Source: Lophius americanus (taxonomy: Eukaryota > Chordata > Actinopteri > Lophiiformes > Lophiidae). From it: a stretch of DNA of 64,000 nt. A program made the position numbers and the translations under genes. The stretch is taken from NCBI GenBank assembly GCA_037951165.1, contig JBBDHG010000026.1:671501-735500 (forward strand), read 5' to 3'. This document shows, piece by piece, positions 52,471 through 64,000 of the stretch. The notes under the pieces are model-generated. The model ran no database searches and was not told where the DNA came from. It saw only the letters and a list, made by a program, of their open reading frames with translations. Within the stretch, counting starts at the first letter, position 1. The number at the start of each line of letters is the position of its first letter.

Positions 52471-53713
52471 AAGAAGAAGAGGAAGAAAACGACGACTGTG
52501 CATTTATTTATCACATATAGTTAGATACAGAACATTGTTGGTGATTAGTCAGAGCACAGATCTACAGCCTGGTGTAGATAGAGATTAAGAACACACAGTG
52601 TTCTCTATTTCTGGATCTCTTCTGTGGTTTCAAAGATTTTTGGCTAACCTTTGTTTCCCCCGTGCATCAATGACTCAATATTTGGCATTATGGTCGGCAG
52701 ATACTGATCGGAAAAGTGGGTCATGTCAGGTGTGAAGGCAAATGGGGTTCAGGTAAATTAAAACAAGCGCTTTTAATCTTGAATTCTTTCCTTTGGATAC
52801 TTAGATAAATGACTTAAATACAAATAAATGCACCACAGGAGGAATCACTCAATCCAGAACAAATCTCATCATCAATTCCCACATTCCTGCCAATCCTTGT
52901 CTTATTTTTGATACAATGAATTAAATAAATGCACCATTACTACATATACGTACTGTAAATACTTCCAAATATTAGCAGGAATTCATTTTTTAAAAATATA
53001 TTGTTCCTGGGTTGGCAAAAAATTAAAGTGTAATAATTGCAATTGTGTCCATATCAGTTGTTTTAAACACTTAAAAGTTGAATATACATAAATATAGTGC
53101 ATTAAAATCCTCTCCCTGGATGCTTGTTTGAATCCCAGCAGCTGGTTGATAGCGACCCGGTTGTTTACACTCTGATAAGCACTTTTTGAAGGAGGCTAGT
53201 TTTCACATGCAGCTTGTTTAAATATAAAGGCCTGACCACTTCAGGGACCAACAGACAGACACGAACCAGGGCCTTGATTGTCCCGCTGATTGGTAGGGAT
53301 AGACAAATATGGCTGTGCACGCACGCCATCATGCACAAGAGAAGATAATGGAAACAATTGTGACACAAATGTAAGATAAGCAGCATTATTTTTCCGTAAA
53401 AATTGCACCACGCGTTTGCAGTCACATCTTTTTTGCAGACGCATTATCAAAACCTTCAAGAACGTGTTTCTGGTTTTATTTAAGTCCTGAACGCCCCCCA
53501 CAGGTCCCCTTAAGATAAATAAACAAATATCAAATTGTTGCGTTTTTTTCTTTCATCTTAAATGTGACGGACTCTCCCTACTTGTTGCATACGTGTGAAA
53601 AAAACACCGGTGGGACTTGAACCTAACACCCTGTCTGTGTCGCTGCAGGTCCTCTGATTTATTGGAGACATGAAGAAGTTGGAAGCTATTTTTAAACATG
53701 GAAAAGATCTTAC

Positions 53714-53900
53714 CTTCAGCTCCAGTCACGGTAGTTGGCGGAAAGTTGCGTCTCAATGCCGGTGAAGTGTGAGAGAAGATCTTTTCCGAAGCTGTCATGA
53801 GCAGCAAAGCGGCCGAACGCCGGATAAGTTCACCCAGGAGTCACGGAGCTTTGGTTCGAGACTCGGCTGCGTCTTCTAGACCGCAGCAAACCAACTGCGT
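53714..53900 (-). other. Candidate first exon of an unidentified transcript
   Basis: On -, a GC-richer island contains CTCATGACAG (ATG at 53798-53796) opening MTASEKIFSHTSPALRR and ending at a strong donor CTGAAG|gtaagatc (53713-53706). I recognise no family. It could be an upstream exon of esr2 carrying a short upstream ORF, or the start of another gene. No following exon could be fixed. Confidence 0.3.
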
Positions 53901-54552
53901 TTGGGGAAAGGCTGTCAGGTCAGATCGTGTCAAGTAAGCAACTTCCGGTTAGCCCTAAAAAATAAAATCCTCCTTTCATGAGACTTTCTCATGGCTCCTG
54001 TCTGGAACCCGGATGGAGAGAGATGGAGAACTATACATGAGATAAGAAAAAACTTAATTAAGTTTAAGATGTAATATAAAATATAAAGACTACATGCAAT
54101 GAGAAATAGGGACTTATTGAAGGTTTGATCATACATCTGCAAAAAAAAAGATGACTGCAAAGGTTTTATGTTTGGTGACATTATTGCTGCTTATCTATGT
54201 AAGTTATCCATAACAGTCAATGTGGCTGAATGATGTCTATTATATGTTTCACCTTTCTTCTTCATTTGTATTATTCATCAGCCAAGTTCATAAAGACGAT
54301 AGGAAGAAGATCATTTCTTAACCGGTTTAAATATAATATTTAAAATAAAAAAAGAAGCCTCACAAAAAAAAAAGTCTATTCAGCTATAAACTTTGCACGC
54401 TTTGTTTGTTACTGTTGTTGTTTTAGTGTGATGCAGAGGGAGATGCTGAAAAACATCTCATATTATGGGAAAATATTTTAAATAAATGGCTGCGAAACAA
54501 CTTTGAGGTAGAATTATACCTCAAATATAACATATACACACCGTGTGTATGT

Positions 54553-54553
54553 G

Positions 54554-54585
<32 letters not shown>

Positions 54586-54603
54586 TATATTAATATATAT
54601 ATA
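54553..54603. repeat. (TA)n microsatellite
   Basis: TA run with a single G interruption. Confidence 0.9.
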
Positions 54604-56479
54604 ATCAATGATTAACTCTCCCTGACATTGTTCATGGCATCAAATTATAAAAACATCATAAAAAGTTAAACATATATGTATAGGGGGAAATACATCTAAA
54701 ACTTTCGGAGTTACTCAAGATCAAGGGGAACACGTTGCACTGATGCTTTTATTTTGAATAAACCCACCTTACTTCCGTGTTTTTATATTGTGGTAATGTA
54801 AACTTGACGTTAATAAAAGTCGTGCAAAGGCGTCAGCGCAAACCGCGCCTTCCTGGTGGGAGTGTTATTTACTCCCAGTTCGTATCAATCAAATCATAAT
54901 TATGTCTGTTCAATCATTTAATTATTTCCTTTGAGTTAAGGTCAGACGGACCGGAAGTAGAGACATTTAGTTATAATTGATGCAAATGTTTATCAATTGA
55001 ATATTTGTCCATTGTATTTTTATTTATTTATTTGCATAGACGAAAAGTTTAGAGGCTGCAAATAAAACCCTGATTATAATAAACATGGAGTTTTTTAAAC
55101 ATTACTCAGCTGAATATAAGTTACCACTGAATAGGAATAGATTAAATGTGTATTTAACTGCAACCAAAGTCATTTAGTCAACCTTTCTATCCTTTATAAA
55201 AGTATGAATACATCTGTGAGAAATACTTGTAAAAGTATTTAGGAGATTAAAATGATTCAAATCGAAATAAAAAAATAAGTTTGGTGTAATAACTTAGTAA
55301 TTAACTAATTTAATGAACTACAGACGCTGCGATAGATAGGAAATGGGTGGAGGAGGAACATCAAAACATTAAGACTAGTAAATGCTGCTGAACAAACCCA
55401 AAGGTTATATAACTCCGTTATATAACTTTGACCTTAGCCGCCTTTTCGGCTAACTGAACAAAAAAGAAACACTACAAGTCTAAAATAAAATTGTCTAAAT
55501 TTACGATGTTCTACTTTCTTTTCCAGCATTAACTGGTTAATTCATTTACATGGCTGCATGTTAATATTCCAGAGTTAATTGTTGACGTGAATACTTGTAT
55601 GAATAAGTCATTTTTAAATTATCGGACAATCATTTATTAGCAATGACATTCGGTTTGTCCTGATATTTATTCTTGACCCTGTTTGTTTTATTATGTGCGG
55701 AGAGGAAAGCGATCCACCCTCGATATAAAATTCTTAAAAGGTTTTTTGGATCCTTGTGTTCGGAAGTTCAGAAGTCGGAGCCAAACTCCAAAAACTACAA
55801 TCAACGTCTTTTCTTAAATCCTTCTTAAAAGCTGATCCGAGACCAAAAAATGACAAAAGATTCCTGTATTTTTAAACTTTAAACGTTTAAAGGAACTTAC
55901 CCAAAACATGCTTCTTCTTTTTTTTGAAATCCCCAGTTTTTCGTCGATGTTTTGTTCTGTAAGATGTAAAACATTCAGATATTCAAACCCATCAGAACCA
56001 TGTAAATTCAACCTCGTGAAACATACAAACAGACAGTTCTGTTCGTAAATTAAAGGTAATCGGGGTCCTTAATGTTACAATTAGAGCATAAAATTGTCAA
56101 AACATGAAGAAAACGGCTTTATAATTTTTCTTTCTTAATGCAAAAAGGGATTTAAGGGTCATTCTAATCCCTCTGATCCTCATTCATTATATTCCACATG
56201 GACTTTAACTCGTTTAACCGTATTGGGTTTCCTGCTGATTGAATGAGTTGCGGCTGAGATCAAAAAAGGCACATTTCTTTTACTTAATTTCCTTTTTAAT
56301 TTGCTTTTCTCGTCGCGCATGAGAAACGTAACATCGTCTTTTGCTGCATTGTAAAAATGTTGAGCTATTGTTCTGGGACGAAACTGAAATCTAGCTAAAT
56401 TATAGCCCCGAAAGTCGTGGGTATTATCGAGTCGGAGAATAACTCAAAGACAATACCGAGGATCATTTTTGAAATGTTG

Positions 56480-56680
56480 TACCTCCACGGACTTTAGCGT
56501 GAGGAAGAACTGGATTGATTTGGAGATTTAGGTCTGTTTTATGTCCAAAACTCTTCGGGCTAGAATTTTCTCAACAGTTTGTCCCATTCAGTCCAAATTT
56601 TGGTGCCTATGAATCCACTCCAGGACATCTATCGTATATATTTCATATTTCACTCTAATTGTTAAGATTTAACTTATTTG
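56480..56680 (-). repeat. Dispersed short repeat copy, reverse orientation
   Basis: Contains ctttagcgtgaggaagaact and cagtccaaattttggtgcc, the reverse complements of the family blocks. The only family copy I found to the right of 45 kb. Confidence 0.7.
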
Positions 56681-59525
56681 AGGGGAAGAACACATTTGAG
56701 GGATATACCCTTTCGCTCTTTTACGACCGAAGAACCCAATCCGGGATTCCGAGACGCTCCTGTTTACTTCCTGGGCGGTTCTGAAGGGGCAGCTGACAGT
56801 GTGTCGTAATTCAATGCTAGTCCAAATCACCTGAATGTCTTTTTTTTGCCGTCGGTGACATCAGAGGTCCAGTTGTTATCCAACGCATCAAAGGTGAAGG
56901 CTGACTTTAGATTTCCTCATTAGTAAACGGGCCGGAGATAAAAATAAATAAATGATTTAAATCGCTGATGATAACGAATCAGCCAATGTAACGAATCGAC
57001 TTGATCAGAGTAGAGAAAACCAACAAAGCTGCACATCTCCTATTATTTGAAGAAGGATGATGCAAAGACAAATTAATCATTAGCATAATCAGGTCTCTGC
57101 TGGAGGCAGCAGCTGAAGAAATCCGCCAGCGTCAGCAAAAGTAACATTAAACCAATGTTAATATTAGAAATATAATTATTATTAGATTGTTTTTTTTTGG
57201 TTTTTAGAGCTGTTTAAAGAGATTGTGCTACTCGTAACTTTATGCAAAAGCATTTCCTGTGGAACATATGAAGACACGTAATTGTAAGTATGACTAAATC
57301 TATTGTCTACATCTGAATATTTATTTTAAAAAAGGTAGAAGAATTACATTTATTGTAAAAAATAAGAAAATAAAAGTGCGCCAAATGCAATTTTCATGGC
57401 CGATCACCAGTTTTCATAAAGTCGGACGGACCGACACGGATTTTCTTTTTCTTCAAAGTTTTCTAACCCATAATGAGTAATGTATTTAAAGAGCTATTAT
57501 TTTTGAGGGATTACTGTGGAAGTACGGTTGGTCGTCATCAGCCCTGCCAGATGGGAGTTGTAGTATAATCCCAGCAGAGGAATGAAATGATTGCATTTTT
57601 GGAGCTAAATTATCGTACTCCTCAAATTTGCCGCGTGATTAGAGCTCAGGGTTTCGTCCCACTCCTGAACAGCACATCACAGATTTACTCTTTCACAACA
57701 GTTGGAGAATATTGAGTCGGGGGGGCGATTCATTCTGAACCGTCTGATGAAGTTTGTTGTGCTGAAGGTTTTATTATATATAGTTTTCCTTGGAAATATA
57801 CATATATATATTTTTTTTAACTCTCATGAGACAAAACTCATCTAGATTTAGTAAACGTTCACAAAACGCAAAATGATCGGTGAAAAATGATCATGATCAA
57901 TGATGATTAAACGATCAGCCAAAACATTATAACCACTGAGGTCATTTATTATCCATCAGCGCCGCATCTATGGCACCAGTTTGGATCTATAAGGCAGAAA
58001 GCGGAAGTTTTTTTTCCTCAAAGATGTTGAGTTGGAAGCAGCAAATATGGGCAAACACAATGATGTGAGCGACGCCATTGTGATGGCCGGATGACAGCGT
58101 CTGCATTGATATTGGATAAACGCAATCTGTGTCAAGCGAACCACCTTTCCTCTCCATCATCCCGCCAATGAGCTTTTTTTTTCCTCTTCTTCCTAGCCTC
58201 TCAGTTATTTTTAGGGCCTCCATTATTTGTGCAGCAGTTCCTGGAACCTTTGACGCCACACTGACGTACGTCAGCATGCTGCCGGTCTGACCCAATATTC
58301 TTTGTGGAAAAAAAAATAAAATAAAATAAAACAAGAATGCTCTCTGTTGCAATTATAAAACCATAATATAATACGGACCCTAATGCACCATTTATTAGCT
58401 CTAGTGCCTTGAATACTTTCGAAAAATTCAATTCCTCCTCCACACCTGCTCTCCCAGTGAGCAGTGGGACGGATCACGTGAGTCTCAAAGAGCATTTCCA
58501 CCCTGGTAATTTTCTCTAAAGAGAAAAAAAAAAGAAGCTCTTTGCAGTCGTGGACCACCGCCACACCTGGCGAGATAATCATCTAGAATCACGATGCGCT
58601 CTTTCCCACCTCTTAAAATCCAATTTCGGTGATTACGTTTTGTGTCTGCCCAGACTACCCGTGCTTCAGAAGCTCATTTGACATTGCCTGGTAATGGACT
58701 GCAGTCTTCACATTCTGGCCGAACCATCGTGAGAGCGCCGCAGGTCGCGAGGTGCAGATTGTACCTGGAGACGTGGCTGTGGCCCGTCTCGTCCTTCTCT
58801 CATTTTGTTTAAGGGGAGCACAGGAGCAATTTGCCCCTCAAAATTGGGCTTTTAACCCTGAGTTGCACTAATGGCACATAACAAATGAAGATTAGTGAGA
58901 CTCGCGTCACTGCGCCATTGTGGCACAAAGGCGACAGTCAGCAGAAATCCTTTTTTCTGCCCATGATGCATTTTTCTGTCTCCAAATAATCCATCAATGA
59001 AATGATGGAACTATATGGGTTAGTAGGTCTCAGATTATTAGTTTACTCCATTTCCCCAAGTCAGTCGCTCAAAAACCTCAATCTCCCCGAGACTGGCGTG
59101 CATATGTTCTCAAATTATTCTCAAGGATGTCTCCTTTTTTGATTTTAAAGGGACAAGAACAGCAGCATAGACCAGAACACAAATGGCATCAATGGACACT
59201 TCCTTAGATGGTTTACTCATGGGCTGTCCTTAAAAGATATGACATCATATTTAGTCACGTGGGGACCCCCTGTCCATATAACATTATTTCACATTGACTG
59301 ATAACGAGTTTATTTATGACGGGGTTTCCTCCTAACTTAACTTAACTTAACTTCATTCATTACTGAATTCATTGAATTGCTTAATCACTGCTGTACGTGT
59401 GTATCTGCATGTTTGTGTGTGTAAATGTCTAGGTGTGTGTGTGTGTGGTTATGGTTTTTAATTTGTGAAGCACTTTGTGTTAGGTTTTATTTTATATGAA
59501 AAGTGATATAGAAATATAATGGGAT

Positions 59526-59526
59526 G

Positions 59527-59576
<50 letters not shown>

Positions 59577-59577
59577 C

Positions 59578-59612
<35 letters not shown>

Positions 59613-59622
59613 CTGATTGATG
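59526..59622. repeat. (TGAT)n tetranucleotide microsatellite
   Basis: About 24 units of GATT/TGAT with two GACT variants. The - strand pseudo-ORFs with INQS repeats are artefacts of this tract. Confidence 0.97.
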
Positions 59623-59769
59623 GATAGCAGAAGCATGGAGGACACAAGGCAATACCCAGAGATGATATATAAATTTTAACCACAGGAGCTTTTACTTAAA
59701 AATATGGTCATGTTTAATCAGAGTATAAATATTCTTAGCATCAAGCATCTTCTGATTTTGTGTTTGTGA

Positions 59770-60190
59770 TATTCAGGGCAGGATCTCAGGATGGCAGGAT
59801 CTGGAGGTGCTGTCAAGATAAGGAGAGTATCTGGATTGGGATGATCAGAATTGCAGGGAGAACAGCCTCCAGTTTAAGGAGTTTATGTATCTTTGGCTCT
59901 TGTTCTCAAGTGATGGAAAGATGGAGCTACAGATTGACAGACGGTTTGAAACGACATTGATCTACAACTTTACGTTCCAACCGTCGCCTCTGGACATCAG
60001 GTCTTGGTGTCCGAACGAGTCAGACAGCAAATTTAAGAGGCTGACATTAGCTTCTTCAAAAGGTTGGCTGGGATCAGCCGCAGAGGTGAGGTGAAGCCGC
60101 TACATCTTCACCTCATAGGACGCCCGTTGTATCCGGCTAGGTTGATTTCTCTTTGGAGATTTTCAGATCATGTCTAACTGTGCGGAGACC
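59770..60190 (+). pseudogene. LINE RT remnant
   Basis: Contains SSDGKMELQIDRRFE and GWLGSAAE in shifting frames, equivalent to the L.SDG.ME.EIDRRI region of the same LINE family as the fragment at 48550. Confidence 0.5.
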
Positions 60191-60504
60191 TAGTGGTACA
60201 CCAAGTACTCACCGGAAGGAATTCACATCTCTTTCTGCCTCAGGGTCCCTGAGATTGAGCTGGAATCTGTTTCTGGGTAGAGGGACTGTCTATTATAGGG
60301 ATCCATAATACCTTGGTGTTGGAAAAAATCAGTCAAGCACAACAACACAGTTTTTAAGGAAATAGCAACAAAGGCAACTAATACCAAATGATTGTCTGCT
60401 TGACCATTGGTCACTCCCGACGAGGAGATATGGCTCCTCCTCATTATTGAAATGGCATAGGTTTTCAAAACTTAGCCCCCCACCACTCCTCCACCCACAC
60501 ACGT

Positions 60505-61060
60505 AGCACCGGCTCTCCTCAGGGATGTGTGCGGGACACTTTATTGTACTTTTTAATCACATATGACTGATGCCCAGCCCTCCCGGTTATCGCCACCATC
60601 AAGCTCGCTGACGACACAATTGTGGTGGGACTTTGTCTGCCTTTAGTCCGCCCAGAGGGATGAGGTTCTGGAACTAACAGCGTTGTGTCCAGCAGACAAC
60701 CTGACACTGAATCATCATTTAGGAAATCATCTTTTAGAAAGAACAGTGTAGACCCCGCCCCCTTTTTACATCAACAGCGTTTGTGCAGAGATGGTCCAAA
60801 CATTCTAATTCCTGGGCCACCCTCATCTTTGCCGACCTCTCTTGGACTACAAATACCTCAGCAGTCCTCGAGAAGGCACGGCAACCACTACACTTCCTGA
60901 GGATGCTCAGGAAGAACAACCTGGACAGGAAGCTGCTGGTTACCTTCTACCGCTCTTCCAGGGAGAGCCTGATGACGTACTGCATCATTGTGTGGTCAAC
61001 CAGCTGCACTGAGGCAAACAGGAAGGGGTCCCAGCAGCGACCGGCCTTCTCTGCTGACCC
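60505..61060 (+). pseudogene. LINE reverse transcriptase remnant (different family)
   Basis: Shows ATIKLADDTIVVGL (catalytic A-D-D), then ADLSWTTNTSAVLEKARQ, LHFLRMLRKNNLDRKLL, VTFYRSSRESLMTYCI and VWSTSCTEANRKGSQQ with frameshifts between them. This is the FADDT...YFLR.LRK...FY.S.IESLLTYC pattern of a common fish LINE. Confidence 0.75.
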
Positions 61061-62250
61061 AGACGCTGTCCAAAAGTTTCTAAAAAATCATAATTCGATA
61101 AATGTTTTATTGAGACTACTTGGATTTGAATGGTTTGTTACCATCCGTTTCATTATTTCATTGATTCTCTCCCTGGCTGCTTCCAGTGAGTTCATATACG
61201 AAAGCTTTGATTTCATCCAATCAGATGCCTTCAATCCGGTCTTTGGGTGAAACGTCTGCGTGGGGCAAACACCTCCCCCAGTGAAGGCCTCGGCAGTTAA
61301 ACACCAGATGGTATTGTTGGTTTTCATGTTCTATAACCAATCAGATTTCAGAGCCGCTATTTAAATCGTGTTCTTTCGCGTGCCAGGGTATTCTAGCAGG
61401 GCCCAATAGTTTTTATTGGGCTTTTTTTTAAAGGCAGAAAGGAGGACAGACTTTTATCTTCAGATGAGGAACAGCTTTGGTGAGTCTAGCTTTAAGTATC
61501 TTAAATTATAATAATATAATCATAGTTTTGGATAATGTACAAGTTAAGGCCATCGTTAAGTTTTATTTTTACTTTACAATGTTTACAAAGTTTTATATTT
61601 GAAGTCACATGACCGCTTGACCCGGAAATCGTAGCCAATTGCGATAGAAAAATATACACGAGTGAAACGGAGGACGGAAAACGTCTCTTCTTAACGAGAA
61701 TACATGTATAAATATATGTAGATGAAAAAGGTCTATTCTTCAGTTGTGAACATGTTTTCACGGCGTTCAATGACGCATCTAAAATAAAAGCGAATGTGGA
61801 CATCAGTGTGAAGCGTCGACCACTCTGGGGGGCTTCAACGCTAACAACTGTTTTTATAACCGTTTTGACACTTTTGATTTCAGCGGGGAAGTTCAAGAAT
61901 TGATTCATAAGCTGGATATTAACCAGCACTTTGCTATAAACCAAAATGATGTTCAACGGGCTTTCTTCTGCAAAAAGAACAAAAACAAAATCCTGGACCT
62001 GATAACGTTTGTTATCTGTATTCCACTACAGATTCAACAGATCTTTACAAGAAAAAACTGTCACGGAGGTCCCGTAAGGATGCTGTGGTGGTCCCTGTTC
62101 CTGGTCCAACAGTTCTTAATGACTTTGGATCAGTCGCTCCAACATCTATAGTCCTGAAAAAGTGGTCCAGTCAGAAATCTTGAATTGTATTGATAGTGTG
62201 TGGGACTCCCCCCCACCCAAACAAATCTACCTACGGGTACAAATAAAGTA

Positions 62251-62299
62251 ACCTGAACCTGAACCTGAACCTGAACCTGAACCTGAACCTGAACCTGAA
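62251..62299. repeat. (CCTGAA)n hexanucleotide repeat
   Basis: Eight units directly after caaataaagta, the layout of a retroelement 3' tail. Element body not identified. Confidence 0.9.
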
Positions 62300-64000
62300 G
62301 CTAAATTCTTTATTTATATACCACTTACACTTCTAACAGCAACACTTAAAAGCATGAAGATTGAAAAAGAAGAAGAGGAATTCCACTGCTGGGTTAACAT
62401 GAGTGGGATTGTGCAATCGGTATGATGGAGGTGGTTGTGGAGTAAGGCGGAGGTCGTGCCGATCCATGATGAGGAGGATTACTCACGTAATAATCACTTA
62501 ATGTTGATTTCTGTGGTTATGAACAGAAGATGGTTCATTTTTTTGTGATTGATTAAATCAAGGTAATTATTAAAGGAGGAACAAAATTGGGATTTTTATT
62601 TGCAGGTGACACAAATATAATTTTAACACCGTCTTTAATACCGTGACTATATATTCATACATATTTATACTCTACAGTGTTGACATGGATGGCAATACAT
62701 GTCATGGCAGAAAGACAATATTTTTTTGTCGAACAGTAACTTTAGTCCGGAAACAGCTGGCAAAAGAGAAAGGAGAAGTCCTGTGAGCTTTGGGAGAGAT
62801 GGATCCATCAGTAAGAGGAACACAGAAGGTTGAGAATTCATAACCCCCGGAGAGATTGTCCTCCGTTTCACCGCCGGCTGCATTTGTTTACTGCCATGAT
62901 GTTAAACCAGCTGCATTAAAGTTAAAGCCGCAAAAAGCGTTTCCACCGTTATGCTTCAGGTCATGTGGTCCCAAAAGGTCCCCGCGGATCCCAAACCCCC
63001 TGTTGCTCAAAGCATCTCTTCAGCATCAAAACAGGAAATCGAAACTTTCTGACCTCGAGGGCGAGAAAGGTCGTACCAAGGTCAGCGGCTCATGATGACC
63101 TCTGAAGGCTTGGGACAGGACAGGCGTCACATGCTGGCAGCTTTGTAGAAGTGAGAGTGGGAAGTTGCTGCTCTTATTGTGGCGACCTGGCAAGTGAGGT
63201 GACTCCGAGGGCATTGCTTTGCATTTTGGGTAGCTGGTCGGTCACACAGGCTGACCGGGGTGGGAGCTGCTCGGTTGCTGTAATGTAATAATTGTGAGGA
63301 TGAGTCAGAGAGTTCTGTGATTCAGATGGTTTTGGTCTGCCGATTTTATTATCAGGGATCTGTGGGTGGGTTTTGAATGCTTTTTAGTTCCGCTCACCTT
63401 TACCTCCTTTCCCTCTCTGTCTGTTTACATTGTCCAAACAAATTCGGGAACAGGTCCAATGCGACCAGTGATGATACTTTGAACTGAATCTATAACGGGA
63501 TCAGATTTGCCGCGGTTGCGTAAATGTTCAGACGTTTTTTGGTTTAAATTTCCCCGGTCACTTTTGATTTAAGGCAGGTATTATTTGTGTGTTTGCAACC
63601 TTGAGTCTGGGCCAAGTCCTCGCTCTGACTGGAGAGCCTGGAGATGGCCAGGTTTTCCATTATATCATCTTTTAAGGAGTTTCTCAATACTTTTGTTAGA
63701 AGATTTGAAAGTTTTTTTTTGGGGCTTTTATTGATTTATATTCTGTATCTGGGCTGCAGTTTGACGGCTGGTTCTACTTCAATGTTGCTTTTAAGCTATT
63801 TCTATTACTGTTAGTACTTTTATCACTTATTTATTTATCGCTATTATAACCTACTTTATCACTGACATTTTGACGGACATTATTCAAATAAATGGGGACG
63901 TGTTATTGAATTCATTAGAGGCGAGAAGAAGATGTGCAGACGCTATCAGATGATGGTTGAGTGAATATTACAAACTAGATATAAGGAAGGAGAGAATGTC
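62300..64000. other. Non-coding stretch at the window end
   Basis: No ORF resembles a known protein, and I found no clear exon or repeat. Confidence 0.5.

Larger units (their letters stand above)
54000..59520. other. Non-coding stretch
   Basis: AT-rich DNA with a TA run and one dispersed-repeat copy. The segment 58640-58990 is less AT-rich and of higher complexity than its surroundings and could be a conserved non-coding element. No gene recognised. Confidence 0.5.

Noticed and set aside
53590..53660. tRNA-like T-loop (aggttcaagtcccacc on -)
   Set aside because: No pairing acceptor stem, A box or anticodon arm could be built around it.
59458..59683. INQS-repeat ORFs
   Set aside because: Translation of the TGAT tetranucleotide repeat.

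Overview
This window is vertebrate nuclear DNA, almost certainly from a ray-finned (probably percomorph) fish. It has short exons with GT/AG junctions, long AT-rich introns, abundant microsatellites, and remnants of fish-type LINE, hAT and Tc1-type elements. It holds two convergent protein-coding genes, arranged as in the human SYNE2-ESR2 neighbourhood.

Left arm (1-25111, + strand): the 3' end of syne2, encoding nesprin-2, a giant outer-nuclear-membrane protein. I placed 20 consecutive coding exons. They join without a frame break into a 1066-residue C-terminal segment: spectrin repeats (about residues 1-523), an acidic disordered linker with the nesprin-2 signature LPLEWDHTGDVGG (524-732), further spectrin repeats (733-966), a short Ser/Thr-rich linker, and a KASH domain ending in PPPT. 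The 5' part of the gene lies outside the window.

Middle (25112-30647): the convergent intergenic region. It holds a 176-bp pure TC tract, a copy of a short dispersed repeat, and two weak exon-like stretches I cannot assign.

Right-centre (30648-44526, - strand): a complete estrogen receptor beta gene, probably the teleost ERbeta1-type paralogue (esr2b). It has eight coding exons, giving 559 or 560 residues with both zinc fingers, the ligand-contact residues and the AF-2 helix intact. The most unusual sequence in the window is in its second coding intron. A 67-copy, 16-bp minisatellite in perfect register starts 16 bp past the splice donor of the first-zinc-finger exon. It is stop-free in all three frames on the gene's sense strand, and on the opposite strand it carries 53 evenly spaced NF-Y-type CCAAT boxes. 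The next acceptor is a tandem CAGCAG (NAGNAG), so the linker between the two zinc fingers may exist in two forms.

Right arm (44527-64000): mostly non-coding. It contains satellite-like CA/GCTAACATA and GATA tracts, several decayed LINE fragments, a SINE-like piece, one possible first exon with a good donor (53714-53900, - strand), and long stretches where I see no gene. I found no operon, CRISPR, phage or convincing RNA gene. I see no evidence for a novel multi-gene system; the points of interest are the esr2 intron minisatellite, the splice-site/repeat combinations and the transposon relics.
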